Source: SVQP01 sp045587385
Lineage (GTDB): Bacteria > Bacillota > Clostridia > Oscillospirales > CAG-272
Length of the DNA stretch: 64,000 nt
Reading direction: 5' to 3'
Assembly (NCBI GenBank): GCA_045587385.1
Contig: JAZNCE010000120.1
Location: forward strand, 62,001-126,000
Every line of letters begins with the position of its first letter. Position 1 is the stretch's first letter. A program made the translations under genes and the position numbers. Below are positions 1 through 9,136 of the stretch, one piece after another. The notes under the pieces were generated by a model that saw nothing but the letters and a program-made list of their open reading frames with translations, was not told where the DNA came from and made no database searches.

Positions 1-1
1 C

Positions 2-2428
2 AAATCCGCTGAACTTTCTGACGGAGTTCTGACCGCTGTGGTTGACAGCACGACGGACCCCTATTTCCATTGGAGTGTAAAGTATAACACCGAGGATTTC
101 AATGCGCTGCAGATCACCATGCGCACTCAACATTCCAACAAGGTCACGCTGTATTTCCACGTTGGCAACGGAGGCGGCTTTAACGCTGATCAGCTGACCT
201 CCTTCTCGGTTGACCCCGGCAAAGAATTTTGCACCGTCATTGTTCCTTTGGAAGGCATCCCGAATTACACCGATAAGGTAAATGCAATTCGTGTAGACTG
301 CGGTGATAAGGCGGGTGAAGTAATCGAAATCAAGGAAATGAAGGCGATTAAGATCAACACGACTTCATCAACCAACATGAAGCTCGACCGCAACTATCAC
401 GTATACGGTGATAAGATGCACGAGCAGATCCGCGTGGTAGCAGACGGAGATACCAAGGGATTTGCGGGCTTTGGCGCACAGACCAAGATCGAAGCAAGCC
501 GCGTATCTGCTCTCGTCATCGCGGACAAGAACGGCAAGCACACCACGATTGACGGTATTGATACCGCAAGCGTTGCTTACGTCGGCTTTGATATTGCCGA
601 CGCAGGCATATTCGGTTACATCTTCCCTGCAGAAAGTAAATACGTGGGTGACGTAAGCGTCACGCTTGAGGACGGCTATTACGTGATCACACAGACCTAT
701 ACCCCTGCATCGACCTCCTTGAAATCTCATGAAAGCTATTCCATCGGTCACCGTATTTATACAGACGAGAGCCACTCCTTTGACGAACTGGAGCGTCAGG
801 CGTATATCGAGCGCAATCCGCTGACCGACGTCAAGATCGTAACCCAGCGCGACAATGCTAAGTTTGCAGGCTATAACAGCCTGATCGGCTGCTACACCTA
901 TACGCTGAACGGTACTGATTTCAATCCCGCTTACTACAAAGATCCTCAATGGCAATTCATCGTAGATACGCAAATCAACGGTGACGACTACGACCGCAAT
1001 ATTTACGTATTCGCACATACGACCACGTCCGGTGCGCTGGAGTGCAGCGTTGTACTGGATGGAAATGATGCTCTGCTGCCCATCAACGTAGAAGTTTGCA
1101 AAAACTTCAAGGGTGAGTACGAGGAAACGCTGTTTGATCCCGAAGATATGCACTACGGCTATGCAATCTTCCCCATTACCGTAGACAAGAACCAGACCAA
1201 GCACTTCAAATCTGTCAACCTGTATCAGAACTGGGGTAAAGTGCCGCTCAAGCAGCTGTCGTCCATTCAGTTTATTGCACCGTACTATCACCTTTCCTGC
1301 GGTGTCACCGAGACCAACTGTATAGCCCCCTACTACGTATACGGCAAGGATTACTGGACGCTGCCCGATTTCCGTGCAATGTCCTCGCCTCTGTGGAACA
1401 GTCAGCCGCAGCACACCAGTGCGGGCAGACTGTACTGGCTGCAGTACACCGATGCAAAGGGTGATTTCTACGGTTCCGAATCGCAGACCGCAGATATCTC
1501 CTCTTCCGGTCCCGTTTACGTGGATATTGACATGAGCTATCTTTCCGACGACGGCAAGATCCAAGTCGATTACAGACAGGTGGAAATGGCACAGTCGGAT
1601 GAAACCAGAACCTACTATACGCTTGATCTGACTGTACTGGAGGATCTTGAAATCAAGGATTTCGTCAACAACTTCTCGTTCTTCTCCATGGACGGCAGAG
1701 CGATCGTATATAAGAAGCTCGGTTATCTGGACGAAAATAATCAGCCCCAGACCGTGGAGCTTAACCTGAGCGAGCACACAAACTATTATAAGCTCGGCAA
1801 AGAAGGCGCATATTTTGATTACTACATCGACTCCGATCCCACGCATAAGATGGTCGATTCGGTCAATATGGCTGTTGTGATCAAGGATTACGCAATGGTC
1901 ATTGGCGGCAAAACCTACGACGGCAACCTGGTACTCAAGGAAAGCTTTGACGGCGAGGTCAACCTTGCAACCCTGACCGCAGACCTTGGTGACGTGACCC
2001 TGCGTGCAGGTGATACGGTTCGCATTGATATGATCCTGCTGCCTTGGGGCTCGCCCGAAAGCACGGATGATTCCAACGTGCGCGGTGTCAGAGAGGATTC
2101 GATTCTCTCGCCTATCAAGACCGAAGCAAGCGTTGGCACTGTGATCGCTGACACTTACCTGCCTACCGTGATGGCACAGAATAACACCGCAGAATTTACC
2201 GTCAGCGGTGGCGGCTCTACCATTTACGCGGTACGCGTTTACGGCTTTGATTCCTTCACCAAGCCCACTATTCAGGTGCTTGAAGGCGGCAACTGGGTCG
2301 ATTACGATTACCAGCATTACAGCTATGACGGTTACATGTCCTTCCGCGAGGATGACGGTACGTATTCTTTCGCCTTCTCGTTTGAAATGACAGACGGCGA
2401 AGCACGCACCTTCCGCGTGACGCAGTAA
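2..2428 (+). CDS. Large beta-rich protein of unknown function, C-terminal part (5' truncated by window)
   Basis: The reading frame is open from base 2 to the TAA at 2428, so the gene begins upstream of the window; a GTG at 38 is merely the first start codon seen and has no ribosome site. At least 808 residues are present. The protein is rich in Thr, Asp, Tyr and Val with short hydrophobic alternations, as in extracellular beta-sandwich or carbohydrate-binding proteins, and I see no membrane helix or cell-wall sorting signal at its C terminus. I do not recognise a family. The polysaccharide-active neighbours make a role in glycan binding or breakdown plausible, but this is inference only. Confidence 0.75.
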   Translation, partial: KSAELSDGVLTAVVDSTTDPYFHWSVKYNTEDFNALQITMRTQHSNKVTLYFHVGNGGGFNADQLTSFSVDPGKEFCTVIVPLEGIPNYTDKVNAIRVDCGDKAGEVIEIKEMKAIKINTTSSTNMKLDRNYHVYGDKMHEQIRVVADGDTKGFAGFGAQTKIEASRVSALVIADKNGKHTTIDGIDTASVAYVGFDIADAGIFGYIFPAESKYVGDVSVTLEDGYYVITQTYTPASTSLKSHESYSIGHRIYTDESHSFDELERQAYIERNPLTDVKIVTQRDNAKFAGYNSLIGCYTYTLNGTDFNPAYYKDPQWQFIVDTQINGDDYDRNIYVFAHTTTSGALECSVVLDGNDALLPINVEVCKNFKGEYEETLFDPEDMHYGYAIFPITVDKNQTKHFKSVNLYQNWGKVPLKQLSSIQFIAPYYHLSCGVTETNCIAPYYVYGKDYWTLPDFRAMSSPLWNSQPQHTSAGRLYWLQYTDAKGDFYGSESQTADISSSGPVYVDIDMSYLSDDGKIQVDYRQVEMAQSDETRTYYTLDLTVLEDLEIKDFVNNFSFFSMDGRAIVYKKLGYLDENNQPQTVELNLSEHTNYYKLGKEGAYFDYYIDSDPTHKMVDSVNMAVVIKDYAMVIGGKTYDGNLVLKESFDGEVNLATLTADLGDVTLRAGDTVRIDMILLPWGSPESTDDSNVRGVREDSILSPIKTEASVGTVIADTYLPTVMAQNNTAEFTVSGGGSTIYAVRVYGFDSFTKPTIQVLEGGNWVDYDYQHYSYDGYMSFREDDGTYSFAFSFEMTDGEARTFRVTQ

Positions 2429-2448
2429 ACAAAATCCATAAATATGGA

Positions 2449-2479
2449 GGGAGCGCGTTTGCATTGCAAACGCGCTCCC
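2449..2479 (+). terminator. Hairpin terminator-like palindrome after the first gene
   Basis: A perfect 14-bp stem (GGGAGCGCGTTTGC with its complement) and a 3-nt loop lie 20 bp after the stop codon. The following T-tract is weak, so termination may be inefficient. Confidence 0.6.
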
Positions 2480-2515
2480 GTTGCTATATGATAAATGATC
2501 GACGCCTTGTTTGTC

Positions 2516-2740
2516 TTATTTATTCAAGATAAAATCAGATAATTTGTACAATGTTTGATTTACTACACCGACATCCTCAACAAACAAGTTTGAAATAACA
2601 TCGCCATATGCTGATGCAATTTGTGGATAAGTTAAGCCATCTCCTTCAAAATGCACACCAATGCTGAAGTTGTGGCCAACCAATGTAACTGATTTATAAC
2701 CTACTTCTGTTTTATAGTCGTCGAATGATTGGCGGCTTTT
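2516..2740 (-). pseudogene. Remnant open frame downstream of anti-sigma gene 1
   Basis: On the minus strand, directly after the anti-sigma stop, a frame of 74 codons runs to a TAA at 2516 with protein-like composition (it contains LVGHNFSIGVHFEGDG and ends KLSDFILNK). It has no ATG start and is preceded by an in-frame TGA at 2741. It is best explained as the 3' remnant of a decayed third gene of the sigma operon. I do not recognise the family. A non-coding explanation cannot be excluded. Confidence 0.35.
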
Positions 2741-2747
2741 TCATTCT

Positions 2748-3719
2748 TTAGTTTGCAGGTCTCGGTCTATCGGTTACTTCTTCTCCACCTTCATTGAACT
2801 CATCAAAGACCGTTCCGTAATCTACGTGATCCATATTGATATCAGCAATCTCAATTAGCCAATTCAGATCCTCCTCGGCAAATCCTTCAAAATAGTTTGT
2901 TCCTTTCCAACGAAGCTGCTTATAGTATGGGTCAAACAACATCTCGACTGACGTACCGTTTTCAAATTCCATCGTTACTTTTCTTTGAGTTTGAATGGAA
3001 AGAGGAAGTGTACCATTTAGATATTTCTCACTATGATGATCGATGCGCTCGGAAAAAGTGATCTCTGTGTCAATCAAAGCACCGAAAACATTAAACAGCT
3101 TTTCGATCTGCTCATCATCGGTTACGGTTACGGTGTTGACCTTTACCATTTTATAATAATCTTTGTTGGAGTAGATTGCTTTCTCAAACTTTACGCTCTT
3201 AATATCATCTGCGCTCTTCACGTTGAAGATGTTTTCAAGCAAGTAACCGAAGCTGAAGGGCTCTGCACCCTTTTCCCAATAGTTCATATCAGAGAACCGG
3301 AGCAAATGGATAACACCATCATTAGTTACTGCGATAAGCTGAGCTATATCGTCGTGCCCTTTGAGCTTGTAGAGCTTCTGCGTTTCTGTTTCAAGATACA
3401 AGTCACCGATCTTGCTCTCAAGGGTGAGCTTGTCAAAGTTGCTCATATCGTTCACATGTAAATATGATGCACAGTAAACATCATCAAGCTTTATAGAGGT
3501 ATAAATTGCCGCTTGATCACTCGTTCCCAATCCCGGAACAAACAGCCACAGCGAAGCACTTACGAGCAGAGCAAAGCAAGCCGCCATCGACGCCCACTTC
3601 ACCCAAGTGCGCTTTTTCGGTTTCTTTTTTGCTGCGAGATCTGCTTTCATATCGAAATAACGGTCAAGAATGTCCGAATCCAGATCTGTAATAGCATCTA
3701 TGAGTTTTTCTTGTGTCAT
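2748..3719 (-). CDS. Membrane-anchored anti-sigma factor-like protein 1
   Basis: Predicted to hold the ECF sigma factor encoded just upstream at the membrane; its start overlaps the sigma stop by ATGA. Of 323 residues, 1-40 are cytosolic and carry the motif shared by all five such proteins here (D8, A9, L13, D14), then the basic KKKPKKR and one membrane helix at about 41-62. The remaining 260 residues would be outside the cell; I recognise no domain in them, but they are charged and beta-prone, ending in an acidic tail. No HxxxCxxC zinc anti-sigma motif is present. Function is inferred from gene order and the shared motif, not from a named family. Confidence 0.7.
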   Translation of the reverse strand: MTQEKLIDAITDLDSDILDRYFDMKADLAAKKKPKKRTWVKWASMAACFALLVSASLWLFVPGLGTSDQAAIYTSIKLDDVYCASYLHVNDMSNFDKLTLESKIGDLYLETETQKLYKLKGHDDIAQLIAVTNDGVIHLLRFSDMNYWEKGAEPFSFGYLLENIFNVKSADDIKSVKFEKAIYSNKDYYKMVKVNTVTVTDDEQIEKLFNVFGALIDTEITFSERIDHHSEKYLNGTLPLSIQTQRKVTMEFENGTSVEMLFDPYYKQLRWKGTNYFEGFAEEDLNWLIEIADINMDHVDYGTVFDEFNEGGEEVTDRPRPAN

Positions 3720-4306
3720 ACTATATAACCCTCACTTTCAAGTTGCTTTTTGAGTCCAATTTTGATTGCTTCGATCTCTCGCTTGACGGTAGAAACGCTA
3801 CAGCCGAGTTCCTTGCTGATTGTCGAAATGGGATCGGAAATATAATATCGGCTGACGAAAATGAACATTTGTCTGTCGGGGAGTGATCTGACGAAATTAC
3901 TTATGCTTTTGGCGAGTTGTTTGGTTTCTATTTCTGCGGTCATATCGCCATCATCTGCTATGAAATCTTCAAGCTCGGAAAGCGAAACCGTGAATTCCGA
4001 TGCGATACGCTTTTGACGTTTGTTTGCTCTGAATCGGTCGATTGCCGTTCTCCGCATAATTGATCCGAGAAACGCCTGTAATGCCACGGGTCTTGCCGGA
4101 GGGATCGCATTCCAAGTACCGATATATGTATCGTTCAGACATTCCTCGCTATCACACATATCGTGGACAATGTTCATCGCCACCGAAAGCAAGAACTTTT
4201 TGTACTTGATGTCGGTTTCCTTGATTGCCTGCTCGTCACGTTGCCAATATAGATCAACGATCTTCTCGTCACTCATAACAGAGTTCGCTTTTGTTTGAAG
4301 TTCCAT
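3716..4306 (-). CDS. ECF-type RNA polymerase sigma factor 1
   Basis: 196-residue sigma-70 family protein of ECF size. Region 2 contains the DSEECLNDTYIGTWN stretch and the -10-recognition segment around IMRRTAIDRFRANKRQKR; region 4 is the C-terminal helix-turn-helix around ISTISKELGCSVSTVKREI. The start is chosen because AAGGAGG lies 6 nt before the ATG at 4306. It is translationally coupled to the membrane anti-sigma gene (4-nt overlap), the same arrangement as the other four pairs in the window. It probably directs transcription of its own operon. Confidence 0.9.
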   Translation of the reverse strand: MELQTKANSVMSDEKIVDLYWQRDEQAIKETDIKYKKFLLSVAMNIVHDMCDSEECLNDTYIGTWNAIPPARPVALQAFLGSIMRRTAIDRFRANKRQKRIASEFTVSLSELEDFIADDGDMTAEIETKQLAKSISNFVRSLPDRQMFIFVSRYYISDPISTISKELGCSVSTVKREIEAIKIGLKKQLESEGYIV

Positions 4307-4400
4307 AACACACCTCCTTCCATGTTTTTGAAAGGCCCTTCATAAGTAATAGTCGCTACTTTTTTCAAAATGGCTCACATTTTTTGAAAGTTTTTCGGAT
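4307..4400 (-). promoter_or_regulatory. Leader of sigma gene 1
   Basis: The non-coding stretch before sigma gene 1 contains TGAAGGGCCTTTC followed by AAAAACATGGAAGGAGG. Sigma gene 4 has a nearly matching TGAAGGACCTTC and AAAACACGAAAGGAG at the same place, so this is probably a conserved leader, promoter or operator element. Confidence 0.4.
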
Positions 4401-4439
4401 TTTTTATATTATAACATATTTTTGAGGAAAATTTCAAAT

Positions 4440-4465
4440 AAGGCGAGCGCGGAAACGCTCGCCTT
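4440..4465 (-). terminator. Terminator after mntP
   Basis: 10-bp perfect stem AAGGCGAGCG / CGCTCGCCTT with a 6-nt loop, followed on the minus strand by a T-rich stretch, 23 bp past the mntP stop. Confidence 0.8.
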
Positions 4466-4487
4466 ATTTATTCGATTAAAATTGCAA

Positions 4488-5120
4488 TCAAGCAAACAGC
4501 CCCGCGAACCAATTCCAGACAAATTCAATGACACCGTACTGATCCAGCACATTCTTGACGCCAAGCAGGCAAAGCACGATACCGCCTGCAAGCTGCGCCT
4601 TGCGCTCATATTTATCGCCAAACACGTTACCGATCTTAACGCCGAGCGCAGAAAGCGCAAACGTGATCACGCCAATCAAGGTAACGCTGAGCAGCACCTT
4701 GGGGATTGTCATATCCGGGCGAAGACCGTAGCCGACGCCCACGACCATAGCGTCAATACTGGTGGCAACCGCCATGGGAAACATGACCTTTGCGGTCAAT
4801 GACGCATCCTGATCGCAGCAGGAGCAACCTTCCTCCTGCTTTTCAAGTGCTTCCTTGATCATGCCGCCGCCGATAATGGCAAGTAACACGAATGCGATCC
4901 AACCCGTGAACATTTCAAGGTAGTCACCGAAAAACTTATTCAAAATACCTGCCAGTAAAAATCCCAGCGCAGGCATGAGCGCCTGAAAAGCGCCGAACCA
5001 TCCGCCTACAATGGCAGCCTTACCCAAGGTTGCCTTTTGCATGGAAAGTCCCTTACAAATTGCTACGGCAAACGCGTCCATCGCAAGTGCCACAGCCAAA
5101 ATCAATAATTCAATTACCAT
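4488..5120 (-). CDS. mntP: Manganese efflux pump MntP
   Basis: 210-residue integral membrane protein of the MntP (YebN, DUF204) family, which exports Mn2+ and protects against excess manganese. Six hydrophobic segments are visible, with the two family repeats carrying acidic residues in the membrane: AMDAFAVAICKG near residue 14 and ATSIDAMVVGVG near 120. The central loop has an unusual GCSCC cysteine cluster after acidic residues, possibly a metal-sensing or binding loop. Its start lies inside the end of the upstream fusion gene (11-nt overlap), so translation is probably coupled. I see no manganese riboswitch in the operon leader. Confidence 0.93.
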   Translation of the reverse strand: MVIELLILAVALAMDAFAVAICKGLSMQKATLGKAAIVGGWFGAFQALMPALGFLLAGILNKFFGDYLEMFTGWIAFVLLAIIGGGMIKEALEKQEEGCSCCDQDASLTAKVMFPMAVATSIDAMVVGVGYGLRPDMTIPKVLLSVTLIGVITFALSALGVKIGNVFGDKYERKAQLAGGIVLCLLGVKNVLDQYGVIEFVWNWFAGLFA

Positions 5121-6000
5121 TCTCTACTCCACTGCTTATGTGCAATATTTGTCCGTCATACATCTCTACGGTCGTATCATAATACTGTTCCTGAAAATAG
5201 ATCGCGCGGCACACGCCAAGCGCATCGTACGCAGTGCCCTTTGCGCATGCAACCAGTTTGTCTTCCACGTCGTCTGCACGGTGCACGATCGCAATCACGT
5301 TGCCCTCAAATCGCTCCAATGGCTGCTCTGCACCAAGGCAGTACACGTCAAGCTCTTCGCCATCGCCGCCAAGCACGCCCGGAATGTACCCGTAATTGAC
5401 GGGATACAGCAGCTGCTTGTTCCCTTTCACGTGCAAGTACCCGATCGGTCTGTCAATCTCAGCTTCGATCCGTTTTCCGAGATACGACCATACCATAGCC
5501 TTGCGCAGATGATACGAAATGAAATCCGCTTTAGCATCGGTATAAGCGACACGGTCGTTTGCATACTGCTCGGCAAGCGATTGCTTCAAAGCCCCGTATT
5601 CTTGCCTTACGTCTTCAAAAGTACGTAAGTAATCCCTGAAGTTGACGTAATTGCGCCATTCCATACCCATGTGTATGACCACGTGAATATGCGCCCTGCG
5701 CAGCTCCCCCTCGCCATCCACAAACAGCATATTGTGCGCGTCATCATGAGAGGGTCTGTGCAAAAAGCCCGCCTGCTCCATTTTTGCAATGATTCTGTCA
5801 TCGAAGGATTGCACGCCAACCGCTACGTCAATAATGGGTTTGGCGCAAAGTCCGGACACGGACGTGCTGCCCACGTGCTCAACAGCCAAAGCAAGATCGC
5901 CTAGGGCCGCAGATATTAGCGCACAATACTGTGCGCCATGGTCATCCCACGCATGCTCATGCGCAAAAAGCTGTACAGTTCCCCTTGCAAGGCCAAGCAT
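5110..6000 (-). CDS. GrpB-domain / inorganic pyrophosphatase-like fusion protein
   Basis: 296 residues. Residues 1-165 match the GrpB (UPF0157) nucleotidyltransferase-like family: LGLARGTVQL, then the VEHVGSTSVSGLCAKPIIDV signature. From about 185 the protein switches to a short pyrophosphatase-like domain: DRPIGYLH, YPVNYGYIPGVLGGDGEELDVY, VIAIVHRADDVEDK. Both are usually separate proteins in Firmicutes. ATG at 6000 is preferred over the TTG five codons upstream, because the ribosome site GGGAGGAATC lies between them. The GrpB part's reaction is unknown; the second domain may hydrolyse pyrophosphate or a related diphosphate, but it lacks the length of classical family I enzymes. It is the first gene of the operon with mntP. 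Confidence 0.8.
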   Translation of the reverse strand: MLGLARGTVQLFAHEHAWDDHGAQYCALISAALGDLALAVEHVGSTSVSGLCAKPIIDVAVGVQSFDDRIIAKMEQAGFLHRPSHDDAHNMLFVDGEGELRRAHIHVVIHMGMEWRNYVNFRDYLRTFEDVRQEYGALKQSLAEQYANDRVAYTDAKADFISYHLRKAMVWSYLGKRIEAEIDRPIGYLHVKGNKQLLYPVNYGYIPGVLGGDGEELDVYCLGAEQPLERFEGNVIAIVHRADDVEDKLVACAKGTAYDALGVCRAIYFQEQYYDTTVEMYDGQILHISSGVENGN

Positions 6001-6031
6001 TTCGATTCCTCCCAAAGCCCAAATCTCACAT

Positions 6032-6060
6032 ATTTTATCACAAAATTCCCGTGTTGTCTA
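6032..6060 (-). promoter_or_regulatory. Promoter of the fusion gene-mntP operon
   Basis: TAGACA and TAAAAT separated by exactly 17 nt on the minus strand, about 30 bp before the chosen start. Confidence 0.6.
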
Positions 6061-6110
6061 TAGGTTCACAAAATGTTTACATATATTGTTAAAAATATAT
6101 CACACTTTAC

Positions 6111-6139
6111 TTGACTAAAGCAATACTTTGTAGTATAAT
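6111..6139 (+). promoter_or_regulatory. Promoter of the his operon
   Basis: TTGACT and TATAAT with a 17-nt spacer. Transcription would start near 6146, giving a leader of about 30 nt, too short for a T-box or attenuator; histidine control must be by promoter-level regulation or feedback on HisG. Confidence 0.85.
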
Positions 6140-6175
6140 CTTGGTATCCTTTTAATATATAAGGAGGATTTTTAA

Positions 6176-7240
6176 ATGGCAATCAACCAATATGCAATGA
6201 CTCCTGCGGAACAGACCATCACCAAATGCGCCGAGCTTTATGCAAAATACGGCTATCGCAGGTTTACCATGAATAAATTTGAGGACTATGCCCTTTACGC
6301 CGAAAACAAGAACTTCTTGGTGGACGGCAGACTTTTGACGTTCACAGACGGCTCCAAGCTCAAGGCGCTCAAGCCCGATATTACGCTTTCTATTGTCAAA
6401 AGCCTTGCTGCCAATCCCCGACTCCCCCTCAAGGCGTTTTACAATGAAACCGTGTATCGCGTCAAAAAAGGCGAAAAGGAATTCAGCGAGTTGCATCAGA
6501 TGGGACTTGAACTGATCGGCGACGGCAGCATTTACGCAACAAGTGAGGTGCTGGGTCTTGCCAAGACTTCGCTGGACGCCATTGATGAAAACAATATTCT
6601 GGATATCTCTCATATGGGCATTCTCATGTCGCTCATAGACAAGGCGTGTGAAAACGGTGTGGATCGTGAAGAGCTGATTTCGCTGATCACACAAAAGAAT
6701 GCGGACGGCATTGCCGCCGTGCTCGGTGCAAAACATCCGCTTGCAATACTGGTAAATTCCTACGCGCCGATTGGTCAAATGATCCTCGTACTGCAAAAGA
6801 TGTTGCCCGATATGCCTGCTGTTCATGAACTTGCCCAGATTGCAGACGTGCTTTGCGCTATGGAACTTGACACAGGCGTATATCTTGATTTCTCGCTCAT
6901 GCATGACTTCGGTTACTATAACGGCATCATTTTCAAGGGATATATCAAGGACGTGCCTGTTTCCGTGCTTTCGGGCGGACGTTACGATCCCCTGCTTGAC
7001 CGTTTTGGCATCAGCACAGCCGCTCTCGGATTTGCCATTTATCTTGACTATATCCGTTATACCGAAACCAAGCACGATGCTGAAGCGCTGTTGTTGTACA
7101 CCGAACAGGATAAGGCAGCCGACGTTGCGCGCGCCGTTAATGCGTTGACCGAGCAAGGCTATCTGGTGCTTGCAGCGCAAACGCAACCCGAAAACCGTAG
7201 CTTTGTAAAAGTTTTCCACGTTAAGGAGGTGCTCGCATGA
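6176..7240 (+). CDS. hisZ: ATP phosphoribosyltransferase regulatory subunit HisZ
   Basis: 354-residue paralogue of class II histidyl-tRNA synthetase that lacks tRNA charging and is required to activate and feedback-control short-form HisG. Visible synthetase-like segments are the N-terminal TPAEQTITKCAELYAKYGY, the motif-2-like FYNETVYRVKKG followed by HQMGLELIG, and the SGGRYDPLL / ALGFAI stretch near the C-terminal part of the catalytic core. The anticodon-binding domain of true HisRS is absent, consistent with HisZ. AAGGAGG precedes the ATG by 8 nt. First gene of the his operon; hisG overlaps its end by 4 nt. Confidence 0.93.
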   Translation: MAINQYAMTPAEQTITKCAELYAKYGYRRFTMNKFEDYALYAENKNFLVDGRLLTFTDGSKLKALKPDITLSIVKSLAANPRLPLKAFYNETVYRVKKGEKEFSELHQMGLELIGDGSIYATSEVLGLAKTSLDAIDENNILDISHMGILMSLIDKACENGVDREELISLITQKNADGIAAVLGAKHPLAILVNSYAPIGQMILVLQKMLPDMPAVHELAQIADVLCAMELDTGVYLDFSLMHDFGYYNGIIFKGYIKDVPVSVLSGGRYDPLLDRFGISTAALGFAIYLDYIRYTETKHDAEALLLYTEQDKAADVARAVNALTEQGYLVLAAQTQPENRSFVKVFHVKEVLA

Positions 7241-7854
7241 TCAAAATTGCATTACCCAAGGGCAGACTTGGCGACAAGGTGCTTGCGCAGTTCGAGGCAG
7301 CGGGATATGCTTGCCCCGAGATCCATACGCCCTCCAGAAAGCTTGTATTTTCCACCGACGAGGTTTCTTATTTCTTCGTCAAGCCCTCCGACGTACCGAT
7401 CTACGTGGAACGCGGTGTTGCAGACATTGGCGTTGCGGGCAGCGATATTCTCATGGAATACGAGCCGGACGTGTATTCCCTGCTCGATCTTGGTATTGGC
7501 AAATGCCGCATCTGCGTAGCTGCCAAAGCAGAATTTGAGGATGATTACGGTCGCCCCTTACGCGTGGCAACCAAATTCAAAAACGTGGCATCCAAGTATT
7601 ACGGCTCGCTTGGCAGAACCATTGATATCATCAAGCTCAACGGCTCAATTGAGCTTGCTCCCATTCTCGGACTTTCGGACGTGATCGTTGATATCGTGGA
7701 AACCGGCACCACACTCAAAGAAAACGGACTTGTTGTCAAGGAGGAAATCGCCCCCATCAGCGCAAGACTGATCGCCAACAAGACCTCTTACAAATTCAAC
7801 AGCGCGCAGATTACAAATCTGCAAAAAAAGCTGCAGGAGCAAAGAAAGGACTAA
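7237..7854 (+). CDS. hisG: ATP phosphoribosyltransferase catalytic subunit, short form
   Basis: First committed step of histidine synthesis: ATP + PRPP to phosphoribosyl-ATP. At 205 residues it is the short form that lacks the C-terminal regulatory domain and so needs HisZ, encoded immediately upstream. The N-terminal IALPKGRLGDKV and the PRPP-binding loop DIVETGTTLKENGL near residue 150 are clear. Start overlaps hisZ stop (ATGA), indicating coupled synthesis of the two subunits. Confidence 0.96.
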   Translation: MIKIALPKGRLGDKVLAQFEAAGYACPEIHTPSRKLVFSTDEVSYFFVKPSDVPIYVERGVADIGVAGSDILMEYEPDVYSLLDLGIGKCRICVAAKAEFEDDYGRPLRVATKFKNVASKYYGSLGRTIDIIKLNGSIELAPILGLSDVIVDIVETGTTLKENGLVVKEEIAPISARLIANKTSYKFNSAQITNLQKKLQEQRKD

Positions 7855-7858
7855 GGTC

Positions 7859-9136
7859 ATGATTCGCATATACGATTTCAACGCGGTTTCGGATGAGGAA
7901 ATTTTCAACCGTTCCGAGGACGCCTTCAACGTTCAAGATGCGGTAACTGAAATTATCGCAAACGTCAAAGCACAAAAGGATGCTGCGCTGCTGGCTTATA
8001 CGGAAAAATTTGATAGGGTCAAGCTTGATGCGCTGCAGGTTTCCGATCAGGAAATCGCAGAGGCGTTTGCGGGCAGCGATCCCGATTTTATCCGCGTGAT
8101 GCGCGACGCAGCCGCAAATATTGAAGCATATCATAAAAACCAGGTGCGCCAAGGTTTTGAAATCAAGAAGGAAGGCGGCATCGTGCTTGGTCAGAAGATC
8201 ACACCCTTAGCCAAGGTTGGTATCTACGTACCCGGCGGTACGGCTGCATACCCCTCTACCGTGCTTATGAACAGCATTCCCGCAAAGCTTGCGGGTGTTG
8301 GCGAGATCGTGATGGTCACGCCTCCCATGCGCGACGGCAAGGTAAATCCCGCTATCCTTTGCGCAGCAAAGATTGCAGGCGTGGACAAGATCTTCAAGAT
8401 CGGCGGTGCGCAGGCGGTTGCTGCATTGGCATACGGCACCGAGTCTGTTCCCGCTGTAGATAAGATCGTGGGGCCCGGCAACGCTTTCGTGGCTGAAGCA
8501 AAGCGCCAGGTATATGGCAAGGTTGCCATTGATATGATCGCAGGTCCTTCCGAGATTTTGGTACTGGCAGACGGCAAATCCAACCCCGCATTCGTGGCTG
8601 CAGACCTGCTTTCCCAGGCGGAACACGATAAAATGGCAAGCGCGGTGCTTGTCACCGATAGCGAACTGCTTGCGCTTGCAGTGCAAGCAGAGGTAGAGCG
8701 TCAGCTTTCCATTCTGCCCCGTGAGCAGATCGCGCGCCCCTCTATTGATAATTTCGGCAAGATCATCGTTTGCGCAGACTTGTGGCAAGGCATTGAGGTT
8801 GCCAACCGCATAGCTCCCGAACACCTTGAGATCTGTGTGGACAACCCCTTTGATTATCTTGACAAGATTGAAAATGCGGGTTCTGTCTTCCTTGGCAGAT
8901 ACTGCCCCGAGGCACTGGGCGATTATTACGCAGGCACCAACCACACACTCCCCACAAGCGGCACGGCAAAATTCTCCAGCCCCTTGTCGGTTGACGATTT
9001 TATCAAGAAGATCTCTTATACCTACTACGACCGCAACGCTATACAGAAAGCGGCGTCCGACATTGCACTGTTTGCCCGCAAGGAAGGTCTTGAGGCACAC
9101 GCAAGAAGCGCCGAGATCAGGTTGAGCGATGAGTAA
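7859..9136 (+). CDS. hisD: Histidinol dehydrogenase
   Basis: 425 residues, normal length. Catalyses the last two NAD-dependent oxidations, histidinol to histidine. Recognisable motifs are VPGGTAAYPSTVLMN near 122, the nucleotide region VDKIVGPGN, the signature IDMIAGPSEILVLAD, LLSQAEHD with zinc-ligand His, NRIAPEHLEI with the catalytic Glu-His, and NHTLPTSG. Four bases separate it from hisG, and it overlaps hisC by 8 bp. Confidence 0.97.
   Translation: MIRIYDFNAVSDEEIFNRSEDAFNVQDAVTEIIANVKAQKDAALLAYTEKFDRVKLDALQVSDQEIAEAFAGSDPDFIRVMRDAAANIEAYHKNQVRQGFEIKKEGGIVLGQKITPLAKVGIYVPGGTAAYPSTVLMNSIPAKLAGVGEIVMVTPPMRDGKVNPAILCAAKIAGVDKIFKIGGAQAVAALAYGTESVPAVDKIVGPGNAFVAEAKRQVYGKVAIDMIAGPSEILVLADGKSNPAFVAADLLSQAEHDKMASAVLVTDSELLALAVQAEVERQLSILPREQIARPSIDNFGKIIVCADLWQGIEVANRIAPEHLEICVDNPFDYLDKIENAGSVFLGRYCPEALGDYYAGTNHTLPTSGTAKFSSPLSVDDFIKKISYTYYDRNAIQKAASDIALFARKEGLEAHARSAEIRLSDE

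Noticed and set aside
368..2464. 698-residue minus-strand open frame
   Set aside because: It is antisense to the large plus-strand gene, lacks a ribosome site and its translation has no family features; codon bias explains the open frame.
6000..6175. Possible manganese riboswitch (yybP-ykoY) for mntP
   Set aside because: The minus-strand leader is only about 25 nt between promoter and start.
6140..6175. Histidine T-box or attenuator
   Set aside because: Leader too short; no His-codon run or T-box bases.
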